A stretch of DNA of 64,000 bases from Forficula auricularia (GCA_024734495.1 JALMQS010000187.1:6593499-6657498), one strand, 5' to 3'; shown: positions 13,201 to 22,282, numbered from the stretch's first letter. Numbers and translations are program-made. The notes: generated by a model not told the origin, from the letters alone.

Positions 13201-16200
13201 ATTGAAGTTAACTAAGTTTTGGGATCCCCAGTTTTTAAGTTTGCATAAGTCTAAATTAATTGAGGAGGCAATGTCTGCACGATTATTATGCGATGCAGCG
13301 GCGTTATGTAGGGTGCTGTCATCTGCGTAACAATGTACCGGATTGGAAGGCATTAGAAGGTCGTTGATATAGATAAGGAAAGCGTTGAGAAAAAGGTTTG
13401 AAAGGAAAGGAGGAAGGATTCCAATAAATTACACCTTATTTGATATGTGTTAATTTTTTCCTTCCTCACTACCCCTGGGCTGCCTTCCATTACATTCAAT
13501 TAAAAGTTCTACCAGTCGGTCTCTCTCCAGAGAAAATTTCGTTGCAAAAAAATTATTGAATATTATTAAAAGATAATTTACACATTGAAAGACACGGACT
13601 AAAAATATTCCCCAAATCAGCAATTCTATAGAAAAGAAATTTTAATTTACACAGGAGAAATTTAGATATTATATATTTATTTTACTTTAATCATTTTTTA
13701 ATTTCTTGATTTATAAATGATATTTTTGAAATATTTTAGAATTGAACAAAACAAAGAGATATAATTTTAGTGCAATTATATAATAGAACATGCCCAAAGA
13801 TTTACAAATATTCTAGTGAAAATATTTGAATTCTAACCTCGGCTGGTGGCTCAGTAGCATTTCGGTTATAAATGCTTGAAATCTTGAGATCGTTGCCTGG
13901 TCGAAGAGTCCATACTCCTCCTCCACTGCCGCTTGCACCGGAACTCGAAGCCACGGCGGTCGCTTCTTCTTCTTCCGCCGGCGTTGGACCGCATTTACGC
14001 CGTTTGACTGACACTGCAATGAATTATTTTTACTCGTAACAATATTAAAACCTTACAAAAAATTATATAGAGTAGATTAACATTTAAAATAGTAAAATAT
14101 ATTCAAAATAAACCATAAAATTTCGATAATAAACAAAATTTATCTTAGCTCATATAGAAAATAGATTAATTATAAATAACAGGAAATTAATGTGTTGCTT
14201 CTGCTTGATGCAAATAAACATACTTATTCTTCTTCAAGTGACATACTAGAGTCCGAACGTCGGCGATTACTGTAGAGAGTATCCTCTCCATTGTAATTTT
14301 CCTGGAGAAATTTTTCACAAGAGTGGTTTCCCACTGCCTTCCCCTGAAGGGATCTGATTATAACCGGTCAAATATTTCCAGTGAACCCGCACTAGCTTGA
14401 TTAGAAGGCATGCTCTATACTCGGCCAACCTGACTATATAGATTATTTAGAAGTATGAATTAAATGAATACAGTTCTAAAAAAATCAATCATAAAACGTT
14501 TAACATTTATTCAAACGTTTCGGGAGAAATTCTTCTTTTTTCAAGAGATGCTATATTATGTAAGATTTCATTGTAAGTTAGTTGTGTACTCACGGCCATC
14601 TTCAGGAGTGTTTTAATAAGATTGAAGTAATTTTTGGAGACGGACTGATAATTAAAATTGAGTGGATATTGATGAGGCAGTCCAAAAAAGAAGATAATTT
14701 ATACTATCTTTTTATTCATAAACCGACGTTTCAGAGGCTATTCCCTCCTTCAGGGTTTTGAAAATTCAATGTCCAATGCGACAGTCTCCTCTTTCAGTGG
14801 CAATAACAATAATATATTGTATTTCATTCTCAGCAGAATTATAGTGTAGTAATTGCTATATTATTTTCTTTAAATTATATTTACAATTTATCATTGAAAA
14901 GGAAGAGTTTCTTCCAAAACGTGTGAATTATTAATAAACATTTTATAATTGCTTTTATAAAGAACTATATTTATTTAATCAAGTAACAACACGATCAAAA
15001 TTTGATTTCAAAATACAGGTGTATGTTTATTTCGAACAAGCAGAGGTCGACACCCTCATTGATTGTCCCTTAGAAATCAACAACAATGCTAGCTAGTATC
15101 GATAAGAAAAAATTTTCAATTTTAAAAATTTAAGGTAGCCAAATTTGTTGACGTTTAGATGGATTACTTCCATTTTCATCAGAACCTTCAGTAATCATAT
15201 GATTTTAATAAATAGGTGCAAATTTTTTTGATAATTTTGGTGATTACACCTTTTTAATAAAAGAGTTGCCCCAAATTATTAGCTAAAACATGTTCAAGAG
15301 CTCATATATAAAAGAGAATTTACAAAAGTTTGAGCGAATTCAATGACTTCGCTCGCCAAGTGTACCAAGGAAGAAAGACTTACCTAGTTAAATAATTGAA
15401 TGTTTTAAAATCACATAGTTATTATAATATTGTGATTGGAATAAAATTACAACAAAGAATTTCAAGGCCAAGAATCAAAGATCTTATTAATTGTGGGAAG
15501 GGATCCGTCCTTATATTTTCTTGATGAGCAAATTCCTATGTCAGAATTTCTCATCTCTAAGGTTAAGCCAACCATTCACTGTGAAACTACACACCCTTTA
15601 CTCTATTAACTAACATCATGTTTCACCTAAAACCTACACCACTTTCCATAAGTAAAAAAGTTAAGCCAACTGCCTAGAGCGCAAGTTTAGCTCTTATGGT
15701 TTGACTCCTGAACGGGCCATCCCTTCTTAGATATAATTAGCAAAAACATACATATTTGATAAGATCTTTGATTCTAGGCCTTGAAATGCTTAGTGATAAT
15801 CTGGCAAAATTATAGCCACAAGTGACGTTAAATTAAAAAAAAAATTATTTTGTAAAAAAATAAATGAAAAAAGCATTCGTTTTTAATAATAAAAATAAAA
15901 TTTATTCTTATAAAAAATGAGCCTAATAAGTGGTATCCACAAATTTTATACAAAATCATCATTATAATTAAGTCGGGGGAGTGAACTGAGATTGGAATTA
16001 GGTGTACACGTCTTTGGAATTATTTTGGAATTCATTAGAAAATGCACCTACATCTGTTGATCCTTCTACTTGGAAATGAAAGTGGAAGTAGGTGTACGCC
16101 ATATTAAATTGCGGTTCAACCCTCGAATTAAGTATATTATATTATAAGGAAACCATTAAAACATCAACAAATATAAAAATAAATAGACTTGTCTGCCTTT

Positions 16201-19053
16201 TTTTTACTTCATTTCATCAAAAATTATCGACACTGTTATAAAAAAAAAATAAAGTAAAAAAGTAAAATCTAAATACTAAATTTTTTAAACTAATAATTTA
16301 TATTTATTAGCATTGAACTCTCCGATAGTACCTTGTACAAATCTTCATGGTATAAAACAATTTAATCAGTTTATAAAGTGTGGAATAAGAAACGCTTATA
16401 ATATAAGAAATCACAATGGCTTTGGCATGTTGAAACTTCCAGAAAACTTAGATATCGGAGATTAAGCAGCATGTTGTTTACAGACACCGTCTAAAATACA
16501 GTGTGCTGTTTCTTTTTTGTAGCAGTTACAATCCAAGTCTTGTTGTTAGCATCACATTAGAATTGATGGCGAAGTGGGGTACTCTAGGAGTTGCGACTCT
16601 CCATTAGAAACGTGACGTCTATATCCCTTATCAGAGCGGTGGTTGGCCAATATAATAAAATAACATTTTTAATATTTTACAAAATTCATAATTTAGATTA
16701 AGATTAATTAATAAACTTTCAAAACAAATGACAAGCAAACAAAATATATATATACATAAAATTATTTACATAATTATACACTTTTTTTAAATACATATAT
16801 ATATATAAAGGGCATATATAAGGAATAAATCAGAGTGCGTGATCTATTTTATGTAAATATATATAATTAGTTGTGTCGGTGATTAGAAAAGAGGATTAAG
16901 TAAAAAAAATAAAAAAATGAATTTAGATCATATTTTGGGTTGCATCCAATAAAAATACGATAATATGAAGTTAGATTTGCCAAATCACATAAAATCCAAC
17001 AGTTAAAGGAATTTATAGTTGTGTCTTTATAAAACTTTAAATATCTCGAAACTAACAATAAATTACTTAGATCACTTTCTCCAGCTCAATTCGAGATTAT
17101 AGTTTCGAATGTTTTGTTTTCATCTTCAGTTCAGAAATATTAGGAGAGGTGAATTGAGTACATAGGGTAGAGATAGAGAAAAAGTATTAATAAAGAGAAA
17201 CAAAGAGATTGTCCTCTGCTTGATGCAAATAAACATACACACATACTATATATGTCAAATATATATATATATTTAATATATAATATATATAATTTATATA
17301 TATATATATTTGAATAATATCAAATATGTATATATATTATTTATATTATACATATATATATATTTGATATATATGTTTATTTACATCAAGCAGAGGACAA
17401 TCTCTTTGTTTCTGTTTATTAATAAACAACTCTGCTACTCTCGGCAAAAATAAAAACTTTTCAAAAAAGTATTAGGACATTCTTCCTAATACTTAAAGAC
17501 AATTGAATCTGTAACTAATAAGCCGGTTTTGAATATTCTTGTGAAATGAAGATGATGGTAAAGCTTTCGAAATTATAATCTCACGTTAATAAAATATTTA
17601 CACTCTTTATTTTATTTCTTATAAATTAAGCAAATCTGCCACTTTTGACAAAAAAAACCTTTATAATTTTAAAAATGCAATGATTTGACATGAAATTATA
17701 ATTAAAAAAAACAAAATACCAATAATATTATAATAATAATTCATAAAGAATAAATAGAAGTGAGTTTTCTGCTTGATGTAATTAAGTATAATATACTATA
17801 TGAATTAGAAAATATTTTCTTGTCGAGAGTAGCAGGGGGGTTGATTTTTAAGAAGCAGTATAAATATCGATGGCTGGTGCTAGAATTTTTCAGGAGTGGG
17901 TGAAGGGTGATTTTTTATAGGGTGAGTATTTCTAGTAAAAAAGTTATTATAAATTATTCTAAGTAATAGATGGATAATTTTCCCAACGCCTCGGGGTATC
18001 TTCGTATAATGGCATATATATTCTTCTTTAAGCAGAAAACGCACTAATTTGTTTATTCCCTATGAATTAAATAAATCTGCTACTCTTAGGCAAAAACACT
18101 TTTTAATGATAATTCACTTATTGAACAATAAATAAATATACTCCAATATTCTTGATTGTTAAAAATACAATGTACAATTTTTCATTCTTTCATCTAATTT
18201 TTATAATTAATAAACTTCGTCTTATTAGTTATGAAAAAAAATTTATTTCACTCAATATATCATGTTCCGGACTTACTTTAGACCATCTTCAGGGAAAGTT
18301 TTTTAAAACTGAAGAGGGGCTAAAGCAAGCCCGAAACATATATTGAGTGAAAACATTTTTTTTTTCATAAAGTAAGAGATGTTTTTTAAATTGAAAGTTT
18401 TTTTTTGCCGAGGGTAGCAGAATTTTGATATATTGAAGAAGACAATAAAAGAGTGTGACTTGTGCTGGAATTATAAATTTTATTTATAACAAGACTATAT
18501 TTTCGAGGACTTTGCCCTCTTCATCAGTCTATTACAATTGTAATAATAAAACTTGAGCAAGGCGCGAGGTAGGTTCACAAAAAGAAATAAAACAAAATTG
18601 AGTTTTGAATTCGATATATTTCGGGGATGCGCCCACCATCAGGAGTCAAAGAAAACTAATATAATATATCGAATTCAAAACTCATTTTTATTTTGTTTCT
18701 TTTTGTGAAACCTACCTCGCATCTTGCTCAAGTTTTATTATTATATTACAATGTTCCACCTAGAACCAACACCTAACTCCATAAAAGTTGTTAACTATTA
18801 CAATTGATTCACAGGAATTAATGTATGAATCTTCACATATTTTTTAATTATAAAAATTGGATGAAAGAATGAAAAATTGTTCATAAATAAATAAATGAAG
18901 ATGAATAGAAAAATGGTTTCAGGAAAAAATAAATTAGTCAAAATAAACAAAGGTAAAATAACCATTTTGAATTATTTATTTTTTTCTTTTTATTTAAAAC
19001 TCACCAGACGCATCATCCGATCTATTCGGTTGACGTTTTCCTCGCTGTGACAT
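1077..19053 (-). CDS. rno: rhinoceros/JADE-family PHD-finger protein, 5' seven coding exons (partial gene)
   Basis: Seven exons join in phase (49+176+215+160+150+288+174 nt) into 404 codons; the gene continues past the left edge. The family provides the PHD scaffold of histone acetyltransferase complexes (JADE/HBO1 in vertebrates); fly Rhinoceros is a nuclear regulator of EGFR signalling. Seen here: start MSQRGKR, as I recall for fly Rhinoceros; a Ser/Gly/Glu-rich low-complexity stretch near residues 30-52; the conserved KISSIYNR and [18 protein letters not shown] blocks; an EPL1-like region to about residue 240; a C4HC3 PHD finger with C245, C248, C262, C265, H270, C273, C286, C289; then a zinc knuckle and the start of the extended PHD (C354, C357, C364, C367, C372, H377, C380). 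No zinc ligand is missing. Introns are 1.5-5 kb and full of transposons. Family is sure; orthology to rno rather than another JADE is likely. Confidence 0.95.
1785..2235. repeat. Degenerate tandem repeat in rno intron 6
   Basis: A unit of roughly 110-140 bp recurs about three times. Each has a variant of a CCCCTTCATTTTA block (about 1802, 1940, 2055) followed by an AT-rich stretch. It ends with the GTCAGTTAGTCAGTCAG simple repeat at about 2208-2223. Probably the internal repeat of a non-autonomous transposon. The rest of the intron between 1251 and 1785 shows nothing else. Confidence 0.5.
2480..2735 (+). mobile_element. tRNA-like SINE (family A)
   Basis: A pol III B-box-like GGGTTCGAACCC sits at about 2550, followed by the family signature TTTTGTCTA and then a body with GTTGTGATTA and GTGATTAATTGGGAG. 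Related copies lie near 6.2, 12.0, 43.1-43.3, 47.5 and 51.6 kb. Inserted in rno intron 6. Confidence 0.65.
2786..3073 (-). CDS. rno: rno coding exon 6 (PHD finger core and zinc knuckle)
   Basis: Ninety-six codons in phase 0 on both sides. Encodes [40 protein letters not shown] and [20 protein letters not shown], a near-perfect Rhinoceros/JADE PHD block. Donor CCT|GTAAGT at 2785. Confidence 0.97.
3199..3348 (-). CDS. rno: rno coding exon 5 (start of PHD finger)
   Basis: Exactly 50 codons between acceptor TTTTAG and donor GTAAAA. Encodes [19 protein letters not shown] and ends [13 protein letters not shown], giving the first two zinc-binding cysteines of the PHD finger. Confidence 0.95.
3571..4826 (-). 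mobile_element. mariner element, complete ends, dead transposase
   Basis: Terminal inverted repeats (TTAGGTTGTTTCAAAAGTTT left; reverse complement with one change right) bound 1,256 bp and are flanked by TA on both sides, the mariner target duplication. Length is normal for the group. It lies in rno intron 5. Confidence 0.9.
3600..4660 (-). pseudogene. mariner transposase pseudogene
   Basis: Minus-strand pieces match mariner transposase: [30 protein letters not shown] (first catalytic Asp), [31 protein letters not shown] and [11 protein letters not shown] (second catalytic Asp region). A frame change follows just after the second block, before the third catalytic position, and the N-terminal part is in another frame, so no intact 340-350 aa protein is possible. 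The left arm still encodes a degraded C-terminus. Plus-strand reading frames here are shadows. Confidence 0.9.
4970..5033 (+). mobile_element. Helitron 3' end remnant (CTGG terminus)
   Basis: A GC hairpin (GCCCGCC GAA GGCGGGC) lies a few bases upstream of CTGG followed by T. This is the Helitron 3' layout of hairpin plus CTRR inserted before T. Only about 60 bp are recognisable. Confidence 0.5.
5034..6120. other. Intronic AT-rich sequence, no gene seen
   Basis: Part of rno intron 4. It holds simple AT and poly-T runs (about 5680-5702, 5815-5830) and an unclassified GC-richer patch at 5880-6050. Nothing recognisable is encoded. Confidence 0.5.
6150..6310 (+). mobile_element. SINE family A fragment
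   Basis: Contains GACAAAAGGATCAGCCGGGG with a B-box-like GGTTCGAACC, then the family tail GGCCTCGTAGTGATT and GATTGGGAGGCTTTTGAATAT. The head is in the opposite orientation to the tail, so this is a rearranged or double copy. Confidence 0.5.
6427..6615. mobile_element. PIF/Harbinger-like palindromic MITE, copy 1
   Basis: A 189-bp near-perfect palindrome. The ends read GGGCCAATTGTATGT and its complement, and TTA is duplicated on both sides. Three-base TWA duplications are characteristic of PIF/Harbinger elements. It lies in rno intron 4. Confidence 0.75.
6620..7285. other. Intronic sequence, nothing recognised
   Basis: AT-rich sequence between two MITE copies in rno intron 4, with poly-T stretches and no coding or repeat signature that I can name. 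Confidence 0.4.
7290..7435. mobile_element. PIF/Harbinger-like palindromic MITE, copy 2
   Basis: 146 bp, same ends as copy 1 (GGACCAGTTGTATGT left). The flanks are TAA left and TTA right, so one side has changed. It lies 100 bp from rno exon 4. Confidence 0.7.
7536..7695 (-). CDS. rno: rno coding exon 4
   Basis: Acceptor CTTCAG, donor GTAAGT. Encodes [13 protein letters not shown]...[20 protein letters not shown], matching the JADE region with the DVAWL motif. One base completes the split codon from exon 3 and the exon ends in phase 0. Confidence 0.92.
8330..8795 (-). mobile_element. LINE fragment (same family as 12.4-13.4 kb)
   Basis: The minus strand encodes [20 protein letters not shown], homologous to the YADD block of the 12.4-13.4 kb LINE, but the catalytic YADD has become QADD. 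The segment at 8340-8430 matches that LINE near 12865-12945. Broken and rearranged; in rno intron 3. Confidence 0.65.
8795..9130. repeat. Relative of the 27.0-27.7 kb palindrome family
   Basis: Contains ATTCGCGAATCGAATGCAG at about 8813, and at about 8950-9060 an arm with GCAGTCTAGCGATATATATA and CTTGTTTAAAAAGCG. Both blocks recur, in mirrored order, around 27030-27735 in the Nxt intron. The two loci therefore carry copies of one dispersed element. Confidence 0.6.
9310..9524 (-). CDS. rno: rno coding exon 3
   Basis: Acceptor TTACAG, donor GTAAGT. Encodes [20 protein letters not shown] and then the [15 protein letters not shown] block conserved in Rhinoceros/JADE. Using the second AG 15 bases downstream would drop YDVLQ and keep the frame, so the exact start is slightly uncertain. 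Ends in phase 2. Confidence 0.92.
9525..11100. other. rno intron 2, no gene seen
   Basis: A long AT-rich stretch with no coding exon, tRNA or named repeat that I can support. Confidence 0.5.
11105..11460 (+). mobile_element. LINE 3' coding fragment (second family)
   Basis: Plus-strand pieces read [26 protein letters not shown], then [20 protein letters not shown] and a C-terminal AYSRKVK stop. This is the usual C-terminal tail of arthropod non-LTR retrotransposon polyproteins (RLxWxGHVxRM...GRRPxGRPRxRW). A frameshift splits the two halves and the sequence ends in AAGTAAAGTAAATAAG. Truncated and dead. Confidence 0.75.
11678..11873. mobile_element. PIF/Harbinger-like palindromic MITE, copy 3
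   Basis: A 196-bp palindrome with TAA duplicated exactly on both sides. Ends GTGCCAGTTGTATG and complement. Arms are near-perfect around the CACCTTGTGCCCGGCTGG segment. Confidence 0.8.
11990..12130 (+). mobile_element. SINE family A copy
   Basis: tRNA-like head with GCATCGCGCATGAACGGG, a decayed B box (TTCTAGACCC), and the family marker CATATTGTCTATGATAAAA. Confidence 0.5.
12296..12345 (-). ncRNA. Hammerhead-ribozyme-like motif A
   Basis: On the minus strand: CUGAAGA (12336-12330), stem II GGAGG/CCUCC, GAAA (12311-12308), then CGUC with the predicted cut after C at 12304. Stem I pairs AAACC with GGUUU. The core is complete. Stem III is only the self-complementary ACGU, so a dimeric fold would be needed. 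The plus-strand copy at 12371-12408 is decayed. Confidence 0.6.
12411..13397 (-). mobile_element. LINE, 5'-truncated, with poly(A) (family 1)
   Basis: Minus-strand non-LTR retrotransposon 3' half. It carries a reverse-transcriptase YADD motif ([12 protein letters not shown], about 13325), then [20 protein letters not shown] and [12 protein letters not shown], followed by a decayed C-terminal domain. The 3' end runs into ten A residues (T on the plus strand, 12411-12420). It is inserted inside a hammerhead-bearing foldback. No clear target duplication. Related pieces at 8.3-8.8 and 21.5-21.8 kb. Confidence 0.85.
13500..13837. other. Intron sequence, nothing recognised
   Basis: AT-rich sequence between the foldback and rno exon 2. 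Confidence 0.5.
13838..14013 (-). CDS. rno: rno coding exon 2
   Basis: Acceptor TTGCAG and donor GAG|GTTAGA (weak but usable). Encodes an acidic, Ser/Gly-rich linker ending in [16 protein letters not shown], the JADE/Rhinoceros N-terminal signature. Ends in phase 0. Confidence 0.9.
14014..15440. other. rno intron 1, decayed repeats
   Basis: Holds fragments of the hairpin repeat (CTTCTGCTTGATGCAAATAA near 14200 and a reverse copy near 15030) and decayed hammerhead-like remnants at about 14510-14560 and 14720-14760. No coding exon seen. Confidence 0.4.
15453..15792. repeat. Foldback element
   Basis: The left arm AAGGCCAAGAATCAAAGATC is mirrored by GATCTTTGATTCTAGGCCTT on the right. A related left arm recurs at about 19372 with a diverged right arm near 19540, so this is a small family. 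Confidence 0.6.
15793..17084. other. rno intron 1, nothing recognised
   Basis: AT-rich, with AT microsatellites near 16745-16805. A weak 5S-rRNA-like patch near 16425-16470 was not accepted. Confidence 0.4.
17085..17140 (-). ncRNA. Hammerhead-ribozyme-like motif B (near-complete)
   Basis: CUGAAGA (17129-17123), GAAA (17106-17103), then CUAUAAUC. The expected G before UC is A, which breaks one stem III pair, and stem II is weak (GAA/UUC). A diverged plus-strand partner lies at about 17540-17575, with AUGAAGA in place of CUGAAGA. Confidence 0.35.
17187..17422. repeat. Hairpin repeat, copy 1
   Basis: Arms begin TTAATAAAGAGAAACAAAGA and carry GTCCTCTGCTTGATGCAAAT. The centre is an expanded AT microsatellite. 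Immediately right lies the recurrent CTCTGCTACTCTCGGCAAAA motif. Better copies are at 37.7 and 41.5 kb. Confidence 0.7.
18235..18368. repeat. Palindrome with two decayed hammerhead-like cores
   Basis: Both arms carry CUGAAGA with stem II remnants. The plus arm keeps CUGAAGA (18309-18315), GGGC/GCCC and GAAA (18333-18336), but its stem III region does not pair. The minus arm has GGAA instead of GAAA. Confidence 0.5.
18488..18535 (-). ncRNA. Hammerhead-ribozyme-like motif E
   Basis: CUGAUGA (18527-18521), stem II GAGG/CCUC, GAAA (18504-18501), AUAUAG and UC (cut predicted after 18493). The catalytic core is complete, but the C to A change in stem III loses one pair and stem I is weak. It lies in the same repeat that contains GCCGAGGGTAGCAGA at about 18405. 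Confidence 0.45.
18600..18760. repeat. Inverted repeat with mutated hammerhead-like core
   Basis: The arm GAGTTTTGAATTCGATATAT is mirrored at about 18668. On the minus strand CUGAUGG (last A changed to G), GGG/CCC and GAAA are seen, so this copy should be inactive. It ends near the GTTCCACCTAGAACCAACAC element end. Confidence 0.45.
19005..19053 (-). CDS. rno: rno coding exon 1 (start codon)
   Basis: ATG at 19053, 16 codons plus one base, then a consensus donor GTGAGT. The peptide [16 protein letters not shown] is basic and opens like fly Rhinoceros. The phase-1 end joins the next exon to give GTG. A 5' UTR exon farther right is likely but not identified. Confidence 0.85.
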
Positions 19054-20880
19054 TCTGTTTCTTTAAGCTAATAGATGAAACTTCTCCTCCAATTCTCCTC
19101 ATCCTATAATTTCAATATAAATGGTTCGAAATCAAAATTTTTGACATTTCATGAGATAAACTTGAACTTTTGCTTTGACACTTACTACATAGCTGATATA
19201 TACAATAGGAGGTGCGTTTAAATGAGACGTAATCTAAAACATTATAAAACAAATATTATTAGTATTGGTAAAAATAAGAAAAAATAATGATGTGATTGTG
19301 GTCATGTTTTTTAAATTCTAAACAAGCAGGTTATATGTAAATCAAAACAAAATTAATATAGCAAGAAATTTAAGGCCAAGAATCAAAGATCTTATAAAAT
19401 GTTTTATTCATGGTAGAAGGGTTTGCCTCAACAAGAGTCAAATGTCAACTTACTTTCCGGGCAGTTAACCCTAGAGCCGATATCTTTCTCTTAGATAGAG
19501 CGTTCCTTCTGACATGAATAAAACATCTCTAATAAGATGTTTGATTCTCGGAATTACATTTTATGTAGTCACTAGAGATGTTAGATTTTTAAAAAACACC
19601 TTATTTTGTAAAAATTGAACAGCTCACACGATTTTATTCATAAAATTAATTTAATTGTGACGTTTCTCATCTGTTGTTTGAGGCCTATTCAAGCTCTTAA
19701 ATTGATTGTTTCATGTTTGTCTTATTAAATAATATTTGTTGAAAAATTAATTCTTATTAATATAATACACCTAAATTATATTTTGTTTATAAATACATTT
19801 TTGGATTTTGTGATTAACCCTAACCTAACTTATCTAGATTAAAATAAATTGATATTGTGTGGTTCAATAATTGATTATCTTTTTAACCAAAAAAGATTTA
19901 ATAAGACAAACCAGAGACATTCAATTCAAAATCTTGAAAAAGTCTTAAAAACAAAACGCAATTAAATTGATATATTTTTATTTATATTTTGTTCAAAAAT
20001 GTGCGAATTTATATTCAGAATAAAGAAAAATTATTAAAAAATAAGAAACAAGGCTTTGATGATAATAAAAAGATTTTTAACCAATTATATAGAAATAAGT
20101 GAGATCAATAGATGTTGAAAGGATAGAATATAAATATTAAAATATTATTATTTTTCGGATAACTAGTTGATTTAAAAAGAATAAGTGAGTTTTTTTATTG
20201 TTATTATTATGAAAATAAGTATAAATAATATCAAAATGTGAGCAGATTGTCTTTAAATAGTATTGGTGCCTCCCAATGAATAGATGTAAACATTGATCGA
20301 ATTTTAATAAAATCTTGTACATTTCTAAGATATGTTTGGTTTATTCGTTGAATACCTACATATAAAATCATAATGAAACAATTAAGTTGAATTGAAAGTC
20401 ATTAAAAAGAAAATATAATTTGTAAATACGAGGAGACAAGTTGTACGCACGGCTCCATTTAGGCCTAACAACATTGACAACACAGATGGCAGCACCAGTT
20501 AACATTTTGATAATCTTTGCTTGTTTCACATAAATAAAAAACTAATCCAAATTTTAGGTGTAAACAATGTAAATCTTTTTATAGAATTGTTAAAAATCTT
20601 TCGTCTAAAATAATACACTATTGTAGATGAGTTTATAATTAGTCATTGATTGATAACTTTAGAAATATGTGTTGGTGGAAGCCATGTCTGTCATCAGACT
20701 TAACCATCATGTCCTCATTAGATATTCGATCACTAGTTAATTACTAATTACTCACAATAATTGGCACCTCCTTGATTTTTCTGTATTTAGATAAGTTGTA
20801 GAAGAAATTCACGTTCACCATTTAAACAACAATGACACACACAAGTTAAATTGTTGATAGAAAAGTGGATACTATCGTTT
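19054..20880. other. Upstream region of rno, repeats only
   Basis: Should contain the rno 5' UTR and promoter, but no exon can be fixed. A second foldback copy lies at about 19362-19563. A GC-richer patch with CAGATGGCAGCACC at about 20482 resembles insect promoter sequence. Confidence 0.35.
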
Positions 20881-20892
20881 GGCGCCATCATG

Positions 20893-20931
20893 CCTGAAAA
20901 AATAACTGTAGAAGTTTAAGGTCACGTGACC
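20893..20931. promoter_or_regulatory. Possible shared promoter element: GGCGCCATC and GGTCACGTGACC
   Basis: A perfect 12-bp palindrome GGTCACGTGACC (20920-20931), containing an E-box, stands 40 bases from TTTGGCGCCATCATG. It lies between the divergent rno and Nxt genes. The regulatory role is inferred from motif type and position only. Confidence 0.3.
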
Positions 20932-21481
20932 TGGAAGCAAATCTCACCTCACGACGGTCAAACGAATTACGATTTGCTGCAAAAATCTTTTTTTAAATTA
21001 TTGCCGACCGATACACAAATTCTTTATTAAAAAAATATTCAATTAATTATGTTTTATTTAAATTTTTTGGCGGGTTTATTTGGTATCCCACTTTATATTT
21101 TTATTTTTTTCAATAGCTATTTTTCCCTATTCTTTATTTCTTAGAATTTTTAAAGAATTTTTTTATGCCATTCTTTATGAAATAAAGTAGATTGAAACGA
21201 AGTCTATGCGGATGAATAGGTCTCTTCAGTAGAGGCACAGAGAGCTTATGTCGACCCCGGGGTTGGTTCTTTAGCCCCACCCCCTCAGCCCTTTTAATAT
21301 TTGTTAAAATCATGCCGTAAACCACCCTACCCGACTATTCGGTGGGCAGTGGCGTAGGTATAGATTTTTTATGAGGGGAGTGGATTGATGAGTGAGCAAC
21401 TGATTTGTTCAGGTATCTTTTCCCCATCACCCCATTAGAAATGCTTTTCTAATATACCTACATAATTCAGACAGAGCTAAC

Positions 21482-21840
21482 TTTTTTTTTAATGCAATCG
21501 AATGCAAGAAGTGATGGCGCACCAGTAAAGATGCAGCCCCTATGGATCTCGAAAGACCCTTGCATTACCGAAGAGAAGAGAAAGTTGATTAAGTGAGAGG
21601 GTGGAGACGTAGGTGTTTATATGCACTCGGGTTTTGAAGGTTTAAAGATATAAGTGCTGGTGAAGTTGGGGGCTTGGAGAGAGTTCCAGTTCCTTGAAGT
21701 CATGGGGATATACGTATTGGCGAATGAAGTGGTCCGCCACTTTTCTAATTTGACAGCGAAAGAGTGTTGGGAGTCGGCAAAACGAGTGCTATCTAATAAT
21801 AGGATGTGGTTCGAAAAGAAAATCAAAAGAAAAATTTAAC
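21482..21840 (-). mobile_element. LINE family 1 3' fragment with poly(A)
   Basis: Minus strand; poly(A) appears as T at about 21482-21490. Decayed coding includes SQHSFAVKLEKWRTTSFANT and PMTSRNWNSL, the C-terminal motif of the same LINE family as at 12.4-13.4 kb. It ends abruptly near 21840, 85 bp from a SINE that shares the LINE's 3' tail. Confidence 0.7.
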
Positions 21841-21925
21841 TGTCAGATGTATGGAGGTATTTGAACCCCCTCAACATCTCGCCGTCTCTACTTTACAGTG
21901 GCGTTTTCCGGAAGGTTCTCATAGT

Positions 21926-22282
21926 CCGCCTCGGTGGTGTAATGGTCAGAACAACTGACTGGCAACCCGGAGGTCTCGGGTTCGATTCCCGGCTATACCC
22001 AGACATTTTTTTCTGTAAGTATAGGGTCTGGTAATAAAAATTAAGTGGGAGATAAATTTAACCGAATTTATCGCGCGGAGGATTACCACTGCTCGAAGCC
22101 CCTAAAACCTTGGTAAATTGGATATTGAATTGTATCTAAGTTTCTGAGATTGGCTCGTGATCCCGGCTTCTTTTCCTTCTGCTCTGTTCTTTTCACGATT
22201 GAGGGGCCAGCCCATACATGCCTTTAGGGGATCCACCTTCTGGTGTATCACCTTCTCTTATCAATATCATTAAAAAAAAAAA
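21926..22282 (+). mobile_element. SINE with LINE-derived 3' tail
   Basis: The tRNA-like head has TGGTGTAATGGTCAGA as an A box and GGTTCGATTCC as a B box. The anticodon stem does not pair, so it is not a working tRNA. After a unique body, bases 22190-22282 align with the 3' end of LINE family 1 (12411-12505, reversed), including the shared TTCTTTTCACGAT and GAGGGGCCA, and both end in poly(A). Confidence 0.8.

Larger units (their letters stand above)
12201..13499. repeat. Foldback with hammerhead motif, split by a LINE
   Basis: The left arm (GAATGTAATGGAAGGCAGCC at 12201) and right arm (complement ending at 13499) are inverted copies, each about 100 bp. Inside the left part is a further palindrome at about 12296-12408 that carries the hammerhead-like motif. 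Bases 12411-13397 are a later LINE insertion. Confidence 0.7.

Noticed and set aside
14580..14620. Hammerhead-like CUGAAGAUGGCC on the minus strand
   Set aside because: The GAAA half of the core is absent, so it cannot form the fold.
16425..16475. 5S-rRNA-like patch (GTTGAAACTTCCAG, GATTAAGCAGCA)
   Set aside because: Only scattered identity to the internal control region of 5S rRNA; the second half does not continue the match. At most a very old pseudogene.
21345..21480. hAT end CAGTGGCGTAG
   Set aside because: No partner end or eight-base duplication could be found nearby.
21926..22000. Possible tRNA gene with clear B box
   Set aside because: The acceptor and anticodon stems do not pair, and the sequence runs on into a SINE body and poly(A) tail, so it is a SINE head.
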